Source: Paenibacillus sp. GM2 (GTDB lineage: Bacteria; Bacillota; Bacilli; Paenibacillales; Paenibacillaceae). Taken from it: a stretch of DNA of 64,000 nt. The notes beneath the pieces were generated by a model that worked only from the letters and a program-made list of their open reading frames with translations, made no database searches and was not told the origin of the DNA. Within the stretch, counting starts at the first letter, position 1. Every line of letters starts with the position of its first letter. The stretch lies in contig NZ_LN831278.1 of assembly GCF_900069005.2 (NCBI RefSeq), forward strand, positions 381,782-445,781. Direction: 5' to 3'. Shown here piece after piece: positions 55,373 to 64,000 of this stretch. Made by a program: the position numbers and the translations under genes.

Positions 55373-55802
55373 GCAAGGTTGGGACGAAGCGTCTAACGGA
55401 GGCTAGATCCCCCAAGGGTAGGCGAATTGGCTAACCGAAAACTGAGCCCGAAGGTCAGGCGCATTAGCCAACCGGAAACTGAGCCAAATGTCAGATAACA
55501 TTGGCTAATTCCATTACATTCATCGCTAAGCGCTGTACTTCTACATCCGAAGCGGGTCCCCTCCGTTACTTTAATGGGCAGCGCTTCAAAAAAATGACCC
55601 GCGTTTCGTGTATACGACGACTAGGCAGCCGGGTTAGCGTGTATACCGAAGTCAGGCAAAGAACGCCAAATATGACGTACCAAGCAGGGGTCAAGATCTG
55701 TATATCAATGTCAACACAAGTATATAGAATGCATGCGTTTACATTTCTATACTTGAATTAAGAAAGCGGTAGTGAACTCAAAAAGTCATATGGAGGGGTA
55801 AT

Positions 55803-57449
55803 ATGAACAGAAAGGCAAAGATGCTTCTAGTCTTGACATTAGTATTTAGCCTGGTGCTTGCGGCGTGCGGCAAGGCTGAGGAGAAGGCCGAGCAGCCGCA
55901 GAAGCCGGAAACTTCAGCAGCGCAAGAGGATCCGAGTGCAGTGATCGAAGTATCAACCGTAATGCAAAGCGATCAATATTTGAAGTTTGATGAAGGCGAG
56001 ACGTTCGATAACAACTCAATCTATGATGCGTATGAGAAAGATATTGGCGTAAAGATCGTGAATAAGTGGATAGCTGATGGAAGCCAATTCAAAGAGAAAG
56101 TGAAGATGACCATCGCTTCCAATGATCTGCCAGACTTCATGCCAGTCAGCGCAACTCAATTGAAAGAGCTGACAGAAGCAGACATGATTATGGATTTGAC
56201 GGATGTATATGAGCAGTATGCAACGGATGAGACGAAGGAATTCTTCCAGAAGGATGGCGGCATGCAGATGAAATCTGCTATGTTCGACGGCAAGCTGATG
56301 GGAATTCCGAGATCGTCCAATCCTTATTATCTTCAGTTCCTGTACGTGCGTACCGACTGGTTGAAAGAGATGAATCTTCCTGAACCGAAGACGATGGATG
56401 ATCTGAAGACGATTGCGGAAGCATTTGCGAAAAGAACTGAAAATGGCAAGTCGTATGGTCTCGCCATTAGTAAAGATCCTTTTAATGTAGATACTGGCGT
56501 GACAGGACTTAGAGCATTCCTGAACGGTTACCATGCCTATGAGAACATGTGGATCGAAGATGGGAACGGCAATCTGGTAAATAGCGATATTCAGCCTGAA
56601 ATGAAAAATGCTCTTGCAGCATTGCAGGATATGTTCAAGAAAGGTCTGATTGATCCGGAATTCGCTGTTAAAGATGTAGAGAAGGAAGCGGAGTTAATCT
56701 ATAACGGTCAAATCGGCCTCGTATACGGGGCTTCCTGGACACCGGCGCAGCTGGTGAAAGGGGCGGTCAAAGATAATAAGGTTGTTCAGGAGTGGGGTGT
56801 ATATCCTATTCCTTCAGCAGATAGCAACCCAGCTCTGAGCCAGATTGGCCTGGGCGCAGACGAGTATTATGTCGTAGCGAAGCAATCCAAGCATCCGGAA
56901 GGCTTCATCAAGCTGCTTAACCAGTGGATTGTAGTTGATAACCATCCAACAGACGAACAAAAGGTATATGAATACGGTAAGGATCTCAAGGAGAAGGGCA
57001 ACAACTACTGGCTGCTTAATCCGGTTCGCGTAGGCAACCAGACTGACAACAACGGTGTCATCCTGCCGAAGGCGATTGCCAACAAGGATGAGAGTATTCT
57101 GGAGACGAAGGACCAGCGGACTCGTTATGCAAGAGCTATGCAATATCTGGATGGAGATACCAGCTTGTGGTGGGAATATTTGATCTCCGGCCCTAACGGC
57201 GCTTCTTCAATTATTCCGAAGGTTCAGGAAGAGAAGCATTACTTGCAAAATAAGTTCTACGGTGCCCCAACGCCTACCATGGCGGATCGGGAGGAAATCC
57301 TGAAGAAGAAAAGGGACGAAGTGTTCTTTAAAATTATTATGAATCAGGTCTCGATCGATGAGTTTGATAAATTTGTTGCCGAGTGGAAGAAGCTGGGCGG
57401 AGATGAAATGACCAAAGAAGTAAACGAATGGTACGCCGATCATAAATAA
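55803..57449 (+). CDS. ABC importer solute-binding lipoprotein (second)
   Basis: The protein has 548 residues. The lipobox is VLAACGK (lipidated Cys about residue 22), followed by a charged Glu/Lys/Pro/Gln linker. The body resembles LplA-type oligosaccharide-binding proteins, with long conserved stretches such as LMGIPRSSNPYYLQFLYVRTDWL. GGAGGGG precedes the start. A terminator and two permease genes follow, then a YesM/YesN pair, so this is a second complete importer unit with local control. The ligand is unknown; flanking oxidoreductases hint at an unusual sugar or a uronate. Confidence 0.92.
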   Translation: MNRKAKMLLVLTLVFSLVLAACGKAEEKAEQPQKPETSAAQEDPSAVIEVSTVMQSDQYLKFDEGETFDNNSIYDAYEKDIGVKIVNKWIADGSQFKEKVKMTIASNDLPDFMPVSATQLKELTEADMIMDLTDVYEQYATDETKEFFQKDGGMQMKSAMFDGKLMGIPRSSNPYYLQFLYVRTDWLKEMNLPEPKTMDDLKTIAEAFAKRTENGKSYGLAISKDPFNVDTGVTGLRAFLNGYHAYENMWIEDGNGNLVNSDIQPEMKNALAALQDMFKKGLIDPEFAVKDVEKEAELIYNGQIGLVYGASWTPAQLVKGAVKDNKVVQEWGVYPIPSADSNPALSQIGLGADEYYVVAKQSKHPEGFIKLLNQWIVVDNHPTDEQKVYEYGKDLKEKGNNYWLLNPVRVGNQTDNNGVILPKAIANKDESILETKDQRTRYARAMQYLDGDTSLWWEYLISGPNGASSIIPKVQEEKHYLQNKFYGAPTPTMADREEILKKKRDEVFFKIIMNQVSIDEFDKFVAEWKKLGGDEMTKEVNEWYADHK

Positions 57450-57463
57450 AGGACTTTCAGTAT

Positions 57464-57494
57464 AGAGGGGTTGGGTCACTCAATCCCTCTTTCT
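57464..57494 (+). terminator. Terminator between binding protein and permeases (second importer)
   Basis: AGAGGGGTTG pairs with CAATCCCTCT (one G-T) around a 7-base loop, followed by TTCT. It is weaker than its counterpart at 28583 and should allow read-through to the permeases. Confidence 0.7.
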
Positions 57495-57514
57495 ATTCCA
57501 ACGAGGTGATACTA

Positions 57515-58420
57515 GTGAAGACTATAACGCGGACCTGGAGAAAAGAATGGCCGCTTCATATGATGCTGATCCCTGGACTGGCGATGCTGATTGTATTCAG
57601 CTACATACCAATGGCCGGAATTATGATGGCTTTCCAGAAATATATCCCGAATCGCGGTTTGTTCGGATCCCCTTTTATCGGCTGGTCCAACTTTCAGCTG
57701 CTGCTTGAATACCCGGATATCGGCCGCATCTTCTTCAATACGATATTTATTGCATTTATGAAGATTGTAGCTGGCCTGGTTGTTCCGATCACGATGGCGA
57801 TTCTGCTCAATGAGATTGCAAGAGAATGGGTAAAAAGGACGTTCCAGACCCTGGTCTACCTGCCGCACTTCTTATCCTGGGTACTGCTCAGCGGTATTTT
57901 GATCGACGTGCTGTCGCCTTCCTCCGGGATTGTTAACCAGGTGCTCGGACTGCTTGGAGCCAAACCGATCTTCTTCTTAGGGGATAACGCCTGGTTCCCT
58001 TACGTCATGGTCATCTCGGATGTATGGAAGGAATTCGGGTTCGGGACCATCGTCTACTTGGCTGCGCTGACAGGTATTAATCCTTCCCTCTACGAGGCGG
58101 CAGAGATCGACGGCGCAGGCCGCTTCAAACAGACCCTGTATGTAACTCTACCCGGAATGATGCCGATTATCGTACTGATGATGACCCTGAATATCGGTAA
58201 TGTTCTGAATGCAGGCTTCGATCAGATCTTTAATCTGTACAGTCCTCAAGTGTATGAAAGTGCAGACATTATCGATACATTCGTATATCGTATGGGGATT
58301 CAGCAAGCGCAGTTTGGCTTTGCCACTGCGGTAGGATTACTGAAGTCCGTAGTATCCTTTATCTTCATGTCATTGTCATATATTTTGGCTTATCGAGTTG
58401 CCAACTATCGAATTTTCTAG
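57515..58420 (+). CDS. ABC sugar permease, LplB type (second importer)
   Basis: The protein has 301 residues and six membrane helices. The EAA loop is SLYEAAEIDGAGRFKQTLYVTLPG (about 190-213). I start at GTG 57515, where GAGG is 8 bases upstream; GTG 57506 overlaps that site. It pairs with the next gene to form the membrane channel. Confidence 0.91.
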   Translation: MKTITRTWRKEWPLHMMLIPGLAMLIVFSYIPMAGIMMAFQKYIPNRGLFGSPFIGWSNFQLLLEYPDIGRIFFNTIFIAFMKIVAGLVVPITMAILLNEIAREWVKRTFQTLVYLPHFLSWVLLSGILIDVLSPSSGIVNQVLGLLGAKPIFFLGDNAWFPYVMVISDVWKEFGFGTIVYLAALTGINPSLYEAAEIDGAGRFKQTLYVTLPGMMPIIVLMMTLNIGNVLNAGFDQIFNLYSPQVYESADIIDTFVYRMGIQQAQFGFATAVGLLKSVVSFIFMSLSYILAYRVANYRIF

Positions 58421-58453
58421 TTCATTAGCGAATGCTTGGAAGGGAGCAGCATC

Positions 58454-59338
58454 ATGACACACAATAAATCATGGGGCAGAAGGGTGTTTCTAGTCGGCAA
58501 TTATTGTTTTCTAGGATTGGTCTCCTTGTTGTGCCTAATGCCGATCATCCATATTCTGTCGATGTCATTAAGCTCCGGAGCGGCTGCGTCTGCCGGTAAG
58601 GTTGTCTTGTGGCCGGTTGAATTTACGACTGCCGCTTACGAGAATGTGTTTGGCAAACCGGAGTATTTGCGCGCTTTTGCCGTATCGATTCAAAGAGTGA
58701 TCTTGGGAACGGCCTTCAGTATGCTCTTAACGATCATAACCGCCTATCCCTTGTCCAAAGACACGCATCATTTTCGTTTTCGCACCGGGTACGCCTGGAT
58801 ATTCGTATTCACGATTCTCTTCAATGGCGGATTGATTCCGATGTATCTAACCGTCAAATCACTGGGCTTGATCGATTCGATCTGGGCGCTGGTGCTGCCG
58901 GGAGCGGTGCAGGTATTCAATATTATCCTGCTGCTGAACTTCTATCGGAATCTGCCGAAGGAGCTGGAGGAATCCTCGCGTATTGACGGGGCGGGTCATT
59001 TCAAGACATTGTGGAAAATATATGCCCCTTTGTCCCTGCCGGCGCTTGCGACTACCGGACTATTTACGATTGTAGGCCATTGGAACAGCTGGTTCGACGG
59101 AATGCTCTATATGAACCATCCTGAGAATTATCCGCTCCAAACCTTCCTGCAAACGGTTATAATTAATATGGATTTCCGCTTTATTAAGGCAGAGAATGCT
59201 GAATTGATGCTGAAGCTGTCGGACCGGACCAGTAGGGCCGCCCAGATCTTTGTAGCCGCATTTCCGATTCTGATTATTTATCCGTTTATGCAGCGTTTCT
59301 TTATTAAGGGGATCGTAATGGGGAGTGTTAAGGAATAG
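58454..59338 (+). CDS. ABC sugar permease, YtcP type (second importer)
   Basis: The protein has 294 residues and six helices, with EAA loop ELEESSRIDGAGHFKTLWKIYAPL and C-terminus RFFIKGIVMGSVKE. The start is ATG 58454 after GGAAGGGAG; a TTG at 58436 is in frame but lacks support. The YesM gene begins 95 bases later, after a copy of the dispersed element. Confidence 0.91.
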   Translation: MTHNKSWGRRVFLVGNYCFLGLVSLLCLMPIIHILSMSLSSGAAASAGKVVLWPVEFTTAAYENVFGKPEYLRAFAVSIQRVILGTAFSMLLTIITAYPLSKDTHHFRFRTGYAWIFVFTILFNGGLIPMYLTVKSLGLIDSIWALVLPGAVQVFNIILLLNFYRNLPKELEESSRIDGAGHFKTLWKIYAPLSLPALATTGLFTIVGHWNSWFDGMLYMNHPENYPLQTFLQTVIINMDFRFIKAENAELMLKLSDRTSRAAQIFVAAFPILIIYPFMQRFFIKGIVMGSVKE

Positions 59339-59353
59339 TTAAAGAATAGTTCT

Positions 59354-59391
59354 AACCTTCCCGGTGTTGAGAACCGACTGACTTTTTGAAC
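59354..59391 (-). repeat. Dispersed intergenic element, copy 2
   Basis: Read on the minus strand: GTTCAAAAAGTCAGTCGG, then TTCTCAACACCGGGAAGGTT. It matches copy 1 at 7840-7878 over its whole length except for a few substitutions and short gaps. It lies between the permease and YesM genes. Confidence 0.55.
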
Positions 59392-59432
59392 ATGGGGGAA
59401 TAGGCTGATTCATCTATACAGGAGAGCTAGCT

Positions 59433-61166
59433 ATGAGAAAACTTCTGCATTTCCGTGACTTTTCCATATTTAAGAAGATTATGGCGGCCTTTTTGGCTGC
59501 CTTGCTGCCGTTAATGCTGATCACATGGATCATTAACCAGCAGGGAGCTGCCAGCATCCGCAAGGAAATTTCCGAGTCGATGATGAACACCACCCATTTC
59601 TACCTCGATTCTCTCGATCAGGAAGTAGACCGGATATACCGCTATTTGCCGAATTATGTGATGGATACGGATCTGATGGAGCTGGCCTCTACAGGCGATG
59701 TGATGAGCGCCTACGAGCGGTCTGCCAAAGTGCTGGAGATCCAGAAGCGCCTGCATCTGATGAAGGACTCAAGCCCGTTCATTCAGGAGTCCAGAGCATA
59801 TGTGCCTCTGATCGAGCGAACGATATTAAGTTCCAACTATGAGACGAAGGTTGAGGAGCAGGAGTATCAAGCGATGCGCCAAAGCACCAATATGTATGAT
59901 CAGCCGTTCATCTATTGGCAGAATCGCTTGTTCATCAGCATGCAGTATCCCGGGAGTACAGTTAGAGATCCTCTCTTCGCCATCAGTATTGAGCTGTCCA
60001 CTAGCAAAATTATCGAGAAGCTGTCGCAGATTACCAATTCGCGGGAAGGGCAGACGGCGATGCTGCGCATGGATCAGGAGTGGTCATTAGTAAGCGGGAG
60101 CAATACGGGACTTCTGGATGTGATGAAGCAGCTGGCGGTTGACAAGCAGGAGCAGCAAGCGAAGGAAGGATATGAGACGATCAAGTTTGAAGGGAAACGT
60201 TATTTAACGATCTACCGTTATTCCGAGCTTTGGAATTCGTATTTAGTATCGAGTGTACCGGAATCGGCGATATTAGGCCCGATTCGCAAGTATCAGGTAT
60301 GGTTCTGGTGCGCCGCTGTTCTCGCTGTCGGTATCGTTCTGTTCTTCTCCTATTCTTTACGGAGATTAATCTATCGCCCTTTAATGCGGCTTATCTATTC
60401 GTTCCGACGCGTGCAGCAGAATAAGCTGGAGTATATAGCGGTCGATCGGGGCGAGGATGAATTTGGATATTTATATCATGCCTTTAACAACACGGTCAGT
60501 TCTTTAAAAACATTAATCGAGGAAAATTATGAGCAGCAAATCCGAAATCAACGGTCAGAGCTGAAGCGGCTGCAGTCGCAGATTAACCCGCATTTTCTGT
60601 ACAATTGCTTTTTTGTATTATGCCGTTTGATCAAATCGGATCATCAAAAAGAGAAGGCTTATCAATTCTGCCTTTATATCGGTCAGTATTTTCAATTTAT
60701 TACCCGTAATACCGAGGATGAAATCCCGCTCAGTATGGAGATGGATCATTCACGGACATATGTTGAAATGCAGCGTATATGCTATGGCGACCGGATTGGA
60801 GTGGAATTTGATGATCGTGTCCCTGATATGATGGTACCGCGTCTTATTTTACAGCCCATTATTGAGAATGCCTATGTGCATGCACTAGGAAATATGAGAA
60901 GCCATGGCATGCTTCGCGTGTACGGAGAGACGCGGGAGGAGACATTCATTCTCTGCATTGAGGATAATGGTGATAGCATAAGCGAATTAAATATTCAGCA
61001 GCTTAATGACCGCTTGGCACGGCCTCACTATACCTTTGAAGAGACGACCGGTCTGATTAATGTTCATCGCCGATTGCAGCTGCGATACGGTGAGGAGTAT
61101 GGAATCACGGTCTCACGTTCCGATCTTGGAGGCTTGAAGGTGACGATTCAATTAAGAATGAGCTAG
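59433..61166 (+). CDS. YesM-type sensor histidine kinase (second)
   Basis: The protein has 577 residues with helices at about 15-37 and 287-308 around an extracytoplasmic sensor, and HAMP after them. The phosphorylated His387 lies in INPHFLYNCFFVL. The N box is QPIIENAYVHAL. The G1 box reads EDNGDSIS, where most YesM proteins have a second Gly (DNGxG), so ATP binding may be altered. Start after GGAGAG. Its partner response regulator begins 14 bases downstream. It probably senses the ligand of the second importer. Confidence 0.92.
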   Translation: MRKLLHFRDFSIFKKIMAAFLAALLPLMLITWIINQQGAASIRKEISESMMNTTHFYLDSLDQEVDRIYRYLPNYVMDTDLMELASTGDVMSAYERSAKVLEIQKRLHLMKDSSPFIQESRAYVPLIERTILSSNYETKVEEQEYQAMRQSTNMYDQPFIYWQNRLFISMQYPGSTVRDPLFAISIELSTSKIIEKLSQITNSREGQTAMLRMDQEWSLVSGSNTGLLDVMKQLAVDKQEQQAKEGYETIKFEGKRYLTIYRYSELWNSYLVSSVPESAILGPIRKYQVWFWCAAVLAVGIVLFFSYSLRRLIYRPLMRLIYSFRRVQQNKLEYIAVDRGEDEFGYLYHAFNNTVSSLKTLIEENYEQQIRNQRSELKRLQSQINPHFLYNCFFVLCRLIKSDHQKEKAYQFCLYIGQYFQFITRNTEDEIPLSMEMDHSRTYVEMQRICYGDRIGVEFDDRVPDMMVPRLILQPIIENAYVHALGNMRSHGMLRVYGETREETFILCIEDNGDSISELNIQQLNDRLARPHYTFEETTGLINVHRRLQLRYGEEYGITVSRSDLGGLKVTIQLRMS

Positions 61167-61179
61167 AGGGGGAAACAGC

Positions 61180-62865
61180 ATGTATCGCTTGTTAATCGTC
61201 GATGATCTTCCTATTATTGTTGATGGCCTGCTCGAATTGTTCGAGCAGACACAGCATCTGGAGCTTGAGCTGTACAAAGCCTATTCCGGGGAGGAGGCCC
61301 TGGAAGTTTTGAAAGCGCATTCTATAGATATCGTGATCTCGGATATCAAGATGCCCGGCCTTGAAGGGATTGAGCTGCTACAGGAGATCAGAAGCCATTG
61401 GCCGTCCTGCAAAGTGATATTTCTATCGGCATATAACGACTTTCAATATGCCAGGAGCGCCATCACTTACGGTGGATTTGAATATATCCTCAAGATCGAG
61501 AGCGATGATAAAATCATTCATTCAGTAGAACGAGCAATTGCCAAGCTGGAGGAGGAGACGAAGGAGAAGGCGATGGTGGCTAAGGCCCAGGCCAATATGA
61601 GGATGGCGATGCCTTCGCTGCAAAAAGAGGCTGTGCTTGAACTGCTGAAGGGCAAGCAGCTAAGTGCGCAGCAGCTTGGCCATAGGCTTGAGGAGGTACG
61701 CATTCCGCTGGAGGCCGAGCTGCCGGTGTACATGATGCTGGGCCGGATCGAGGAATGGAAGCAAGGCTTGTCTGCGCAGGATAGAGCCCTCTACATCTAT
61801 GCATTCAAAAATATTAGCGATGAATATCTATCATCTCATGTGCGCAGCTACTCCTGCTGCTATGATCAGAACAGAATCGTCTGGCTGATTCAGCCGGTCA
61901 GAGCAGACATAAGCGGGGGCACCGAGCCTTCCATGGATTGGATGAGAGCGCATCGCGAGGTGAAGCAGCTCATCCCTGTGATTCAGCAGAGCTGTGAGCG
62001 GGTATTAGGCTTATCGGCCACTTTTGTCCTTGGCAACAGAAGTACTTCATGGAATGAACTATCGCCGTGCTTCCATACGCTTAAATACGATTTTGCCACC
62101 CAGCGGGAGGGAATAAGAGATCTTGAATCGACCGCATTTGCTGTGACAGCTGACAACGATGAGGTGAGAACTCAGATACAAAGCCATGACTCCTTCTATC
62201 ATACCCGTGTACAGCTTCTGATGACCTGTCTGGAGAATAACCATCAGGAGCAATTCAGCGAGCTTTACCTCGAGCTCGTCTCCATATGGAAGGAAGATAC
62301 CGGAGCCTATGAGCGAAAAATCGAACTGTACCATTCTCTTTCCGCGATTTACTTGTTTTACCTCAGCAAGCATCCGGAGGTTCGCGATCATTTGAACACC
62401 TTGCTTGACCTGGATCAGCTATTTCATCCGCAGCATCAAGGGTCCTGGGAGGAGCTTGATCATTATTTCTGGCAGCTGGCCGAGTATATCTTTGAATGGA
62501 TCGCCTCCAGGGAAGAGGATATTCCTGCCGAGGTAGTCTCCAAGGTTCACCATTATATTGAGAGGAATATTTCCGCGGACACTTCACTAAATGCGCTCGC
62601 CGATTATGTTGGTCTGAATCCTTCCTATTTATCAAGGCTATATAAGCAAATTACCGGAGAGGGATTATCGAAGTATATCAACGATTATCGTACGCTGGAA
62701 GCGAAGTCCATGCTCTTGAACTCTTCTAAAAAAGTAGGTGAGGTAGCTTCCGCGTTAGGCTACAACTCCGCGCTGGCCTTCATACGCTTCTTTAAACGGC
62801 AAAGTGGCATGACCCCGCAGGAATTCAGAATGCTGGGATCGGAGATTCAGCAGCAAAGTCAATAA
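61180..62865 (+). CDS. YesN-type response regulator (second)
   Basis: The protein has 561 residues. The receiver (1-120) has LLIVDDLPIIVDG and phospho-Asp in VISDIKMPG. The Lys position at the receiver end is YILKIES rather than KPV, a deviation. A long middle region is followed by AraC-type double helix-turn-helix (about 450-550) with LNALADYVGLNPSYLSRLYKQITG and ASALGYNSALAFIRFFKRQSG. Start after GAGGGGG. It is expected to control the preceding importer genes and possibly the following oxidoreductase. Confidence 0.92.
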   Translation: MYRLLIVDDLPIIVDGLLELFEQTQHLELELYKAYSGEEALEVLKAHSIDIVISDIKMPGLEGIELLQEIRSHWPSCKVIFLSAYNDFQYARSAITYGGFEYILKIESDDKIIHSVERAIAKLEEETKEKAMVAKAQANMRMAMPSLQKEAVLELLKGKQLSAQQLGHRLEEVRIPLEAELPVYMMLGRIEEWKQGLSAQDRALYIYAFKNISDEYLSSHVRSYSCCYDQNRIVWLIQPVRADISGGTEPSMDWMRAHREVKQLIPVIQQSCERVLGLSATFVLGNRSTSWNELSPCFHTLKYDFATQREGIRDLESTAFAVTADNDEVRTQIQSHDSFYHTRVQLLMTCLENNHQEQFSELYLELVSIWKEDTGAYERKIELYHSLSAIYLFYLSKHPEVRDHLNTLLDLDQLFHPQHQGSWEELDHYFWQLAEYIFEWIASREEDIPAEVVSKVHHYIERNISADTSLNALADYVGLNPSYLSRLYKQITGEGLSKYINDYRTLEAKSMLLNSSKKVGEVASALGYNSALAFIRFFKRQSGMTPQEFRMLGSEIQQQSQ

Positions 62866-62928
62866 GTGTATATGAATCTCTATTCTTATCTATTTATCCG
62901 CCTCCGGGTCCGTTACTACAATATAAGT

Positions 62929-62958
62929 GCGAGTTCAAAAAGTCAGATTTTTTGAACC
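62929..62958 (+). repeat. Dispersed intergenic element, copy 3 (hairpin form)
   Basis: GCGAGTTCAAAAAGTCAG is followed by ATTTTTTGAACC, so GTTCAAAAA and TTTTTTGAAC form an imperfect hairpin. The left half matches copies 1 and 2. It lies between YesN and the last oxidoreductase gene. Confidence 0.5.
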
Positions 62959-63000
62959 ACCTCTATTAAGTAACCGGTAAAGTGTTGAGGAGGAATAGAT

Positions 63001-64000
63001 ATGAAGACAATTACAGCTGTCTTACTGGGTGCTGGGAGCAGAGGACGCTTCATCTACGGCCCCTATGCCGAGAAATTTCCGAATGAGCTTCAATTTGTTG
63101 CGGTAGCAGAACCAAATGCTGAGCGTCGGGAGCAATTCGCTGGCCTCCATCAGATTGCGCCTCCATATGTATTTGATACTTGGGAGAAGGTATTTGAGCA
63201 CGGAAAGCTGGCGGATGTCATGATCATCAGCACGCTTGATCGGGAGCATTATGAGCCAGCGATGAAGGCGATGGCGCTAGGTTATCATGTTCTGCTAGAG
63301 AAGCCGATGTCGCCTTCGAAGGAAGAGTGCATTCAGCTGGAGCAAGCTTCTCTTCAATATCAAAGACTGCTTATTGTGAGCCATGTGCTGCGTTATGCTC
63401 CATTCTGGTCAGGAATCAAGCGCTGTATCGATGACGGGGAATTGGGGACAGTAGCGACGATACAGCTGACGGAGAATGTAGGTTATCTGCATATGGCGCA
63501 TAGCTATGTGCGAGGCAACTGGAGAAATTCCGAGGAATCCAGTCCGATGATTCTGGCCAAGTCCTGTCATGATCTGGATCTAATCTCCTGGCTGATGGAC
63601 GAGAAATGCACCAGCGTCAGCTCGTATGGATCACTGCTGCACTTTAGAAAAGAGAATGCCCCTGAAGGGTCAACGGAGCGCTGCATCGATCTGTGTGCGG
63701 TAGAGAAGGAATGTCCCTTCTCTGCGATGAAGATGTACATTCAGCCGCCTGAGCATCCGTGGGCTCGTTATATGACCGACGATCTGTCCCAGCAGGGAAT
63801 TCTGAAGGCGATCAAGGAAGGCCCATTCGGACGCTGTGTGTATCGCTGCGATAACAATGTTGTAGATCATCAGATCGTCAATATGGAGTTTGCAAACGGG
63901 GCGAACGCCTCCTTCATTATGTCAGGGCTAACGAAGAGTGGTACCAGAAGAGTGCAGCTCATGGGAACCCGCGGGGAGATTATGGGGGATATGGAGGAAG
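63001..64000 (+). CDS. Gfo/Idh/MocA-family oxidoreductase, cut by the window end
   Basis: The first 333 codons are present, starting with ATG after GAGGAGG, with no stop before the edge. The Rossmann motif is AVLLGAGSRGRF, the catalytic EKP lies in HVLLEKPMSP, and the substrate domain has KSCHDLDLISWLMD. A Cys set (C-x3-C-x5-C, in RCIDLCAVEKECPFSA) is typical of a Paenibacillaceae subgroup. It follows the YesN gene by 135 bases and may belong to the regulon of the second importer. The missing part is probably short, as the family is usually 340-440 residues. Confidence 0.9.
   Translation, partial: MKTITAVLLGAGSRGRFIYGPYAEKFPNELQFVAVAEPNAERREQFAGLHQIAPPYVFDTWEKVFEHGKLADVMIISTLDREHYEPAMKAMALGYHVLLEKPMSPSKEECIQLEQASLQYQRLLIVSHVLRYAPFWSGIKRCIDDGELGTVATIQLTENVGYLHMAHSYVRGNWRNSEESSPMILAKSCHDLDLISWLMDEKCTSVSSYGSLLHFRKENAPEGSTERCIDLCAVEKECPFSAMKMYIQPPEHPWARYMTDDLSQQGILKAIKEGPFGRCVYRCDNNVVDHQIVNMEFANGANASFIMSGLTKSGTRRVQLMGTRGEIMGDMEE

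Larger units (their letters stand above)
54351..55499. repeat. Array of about 20 degenerate 36-37 bp units
   Basis: Each unit approximates CCCAAGGTAGGCG, then an AATGGCTAACGGAAGCTAGAG-like half with varied A/T/C positions. I count about nine units at 54351-54660, six at 54879-55080 and five or six at 55299-55499. The two interruptions are the duplicated folded block described separately. Units are head to tail with no unique spacers. No coding frame makes sense of them. The flanks 54180-54350 and 55500-55800 hold no recognisable gene, only a small CGGCA/TGCCG hairpin at 54313-54329. Confidence 0.85.

Noticed and set aside
54351..55499. CRISPR array
   Set aside because: Units of 36-37 bp repeat head to tail with no unique spacers, the repeats are degenerate, and no cas-like gene is nearby.

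Overview
The window looks like a chromosomal segment of a Paenibacillus-type Firmicute (Bacillales, Paenibacillaceae). The reasons are strong GGAGG ribosome sites, moderate GC, two YesM/YesN two-component pairs each beside a lipoprotein-plus-two-permease ABC importer, many glycoside hydrolases, and several Gfo/Idh/MocA oxidoreductases and xylose-isomerase-like barrel proteins. This placement is from protein style only; no search was run.

Layout. 0-3.3 kb: a secreted protein of unknown function and an OmpR-type response regulator/kinase pair. 3.4-6.8 kb: a large secreted GH20 hexosaminidase with carbohydrate-binding modules. 6.9-11 kb: a minus-strand trio (oxidoreductase plus two sugar isomerase/epimerase barrels) divergent from an AraC regulator. 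11-21 kb: a thioredoxin-like protein, a two-P-loop ATPase, MoxR and DUF58 proteins, a double GNAT protein, two tail-to-tail beta-helix paralogues, a nucleotide-sugar epimerase and a DUF4129 membrane protein. 21.4-37.4 kb: a glycan-utilisation locus of two esterases, YesM/YesN, solute-binding lipoprotein, two permeases, GH3, GH20 and GH3. 37.6-42.1 kb: an NlpC/P60 hydrolase, a CNNM/CorC protein, and a guanine-type purine riboswitch in front of a COG2509 FAD oxidoreductase. 42.4-52.5 kb: a maltodextrin regulon of type I pullulanase, maltose phosphorylase, beta-phosphoglucomutase, two LacI regulators and a neopullulanase/cyclomaltodextrinase. 52.6-64 kb: an oxidoreductase, a 1.2-kb non-coding repeat region, a second importer with its own YesM/YesN, and an oxidoreductase cut by the window edge.

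How the parts work together. In the maltodextrin regulon, alpha-glucans are debranched and trimmed by the GH13 enzymes, maltose is phosphorolysed by the GH65 enzyme to glucose and beta-glucose-1-phosphate, and PgmB converts the latter to glucose-6-phosphate. A repeated operator-like motif (TTGYGCAAACG) lies at the promoters of most of these genes. In the 21-37 kb locus, imported oligosaccharides would be deacylated and cut by cytoplasmic GH3 and GH20 enzymes.

Most unusual features: the 54.3-55.5 kb array of about 20 degenerate 36-37 bp units interrupted by a duplicated, highly folded block; a 25-copy heptanucleotide array in the pgmB leader; the guanine riboswitch controlling an oxidoreductase; and the operator family shared across the maltodextrin genes.
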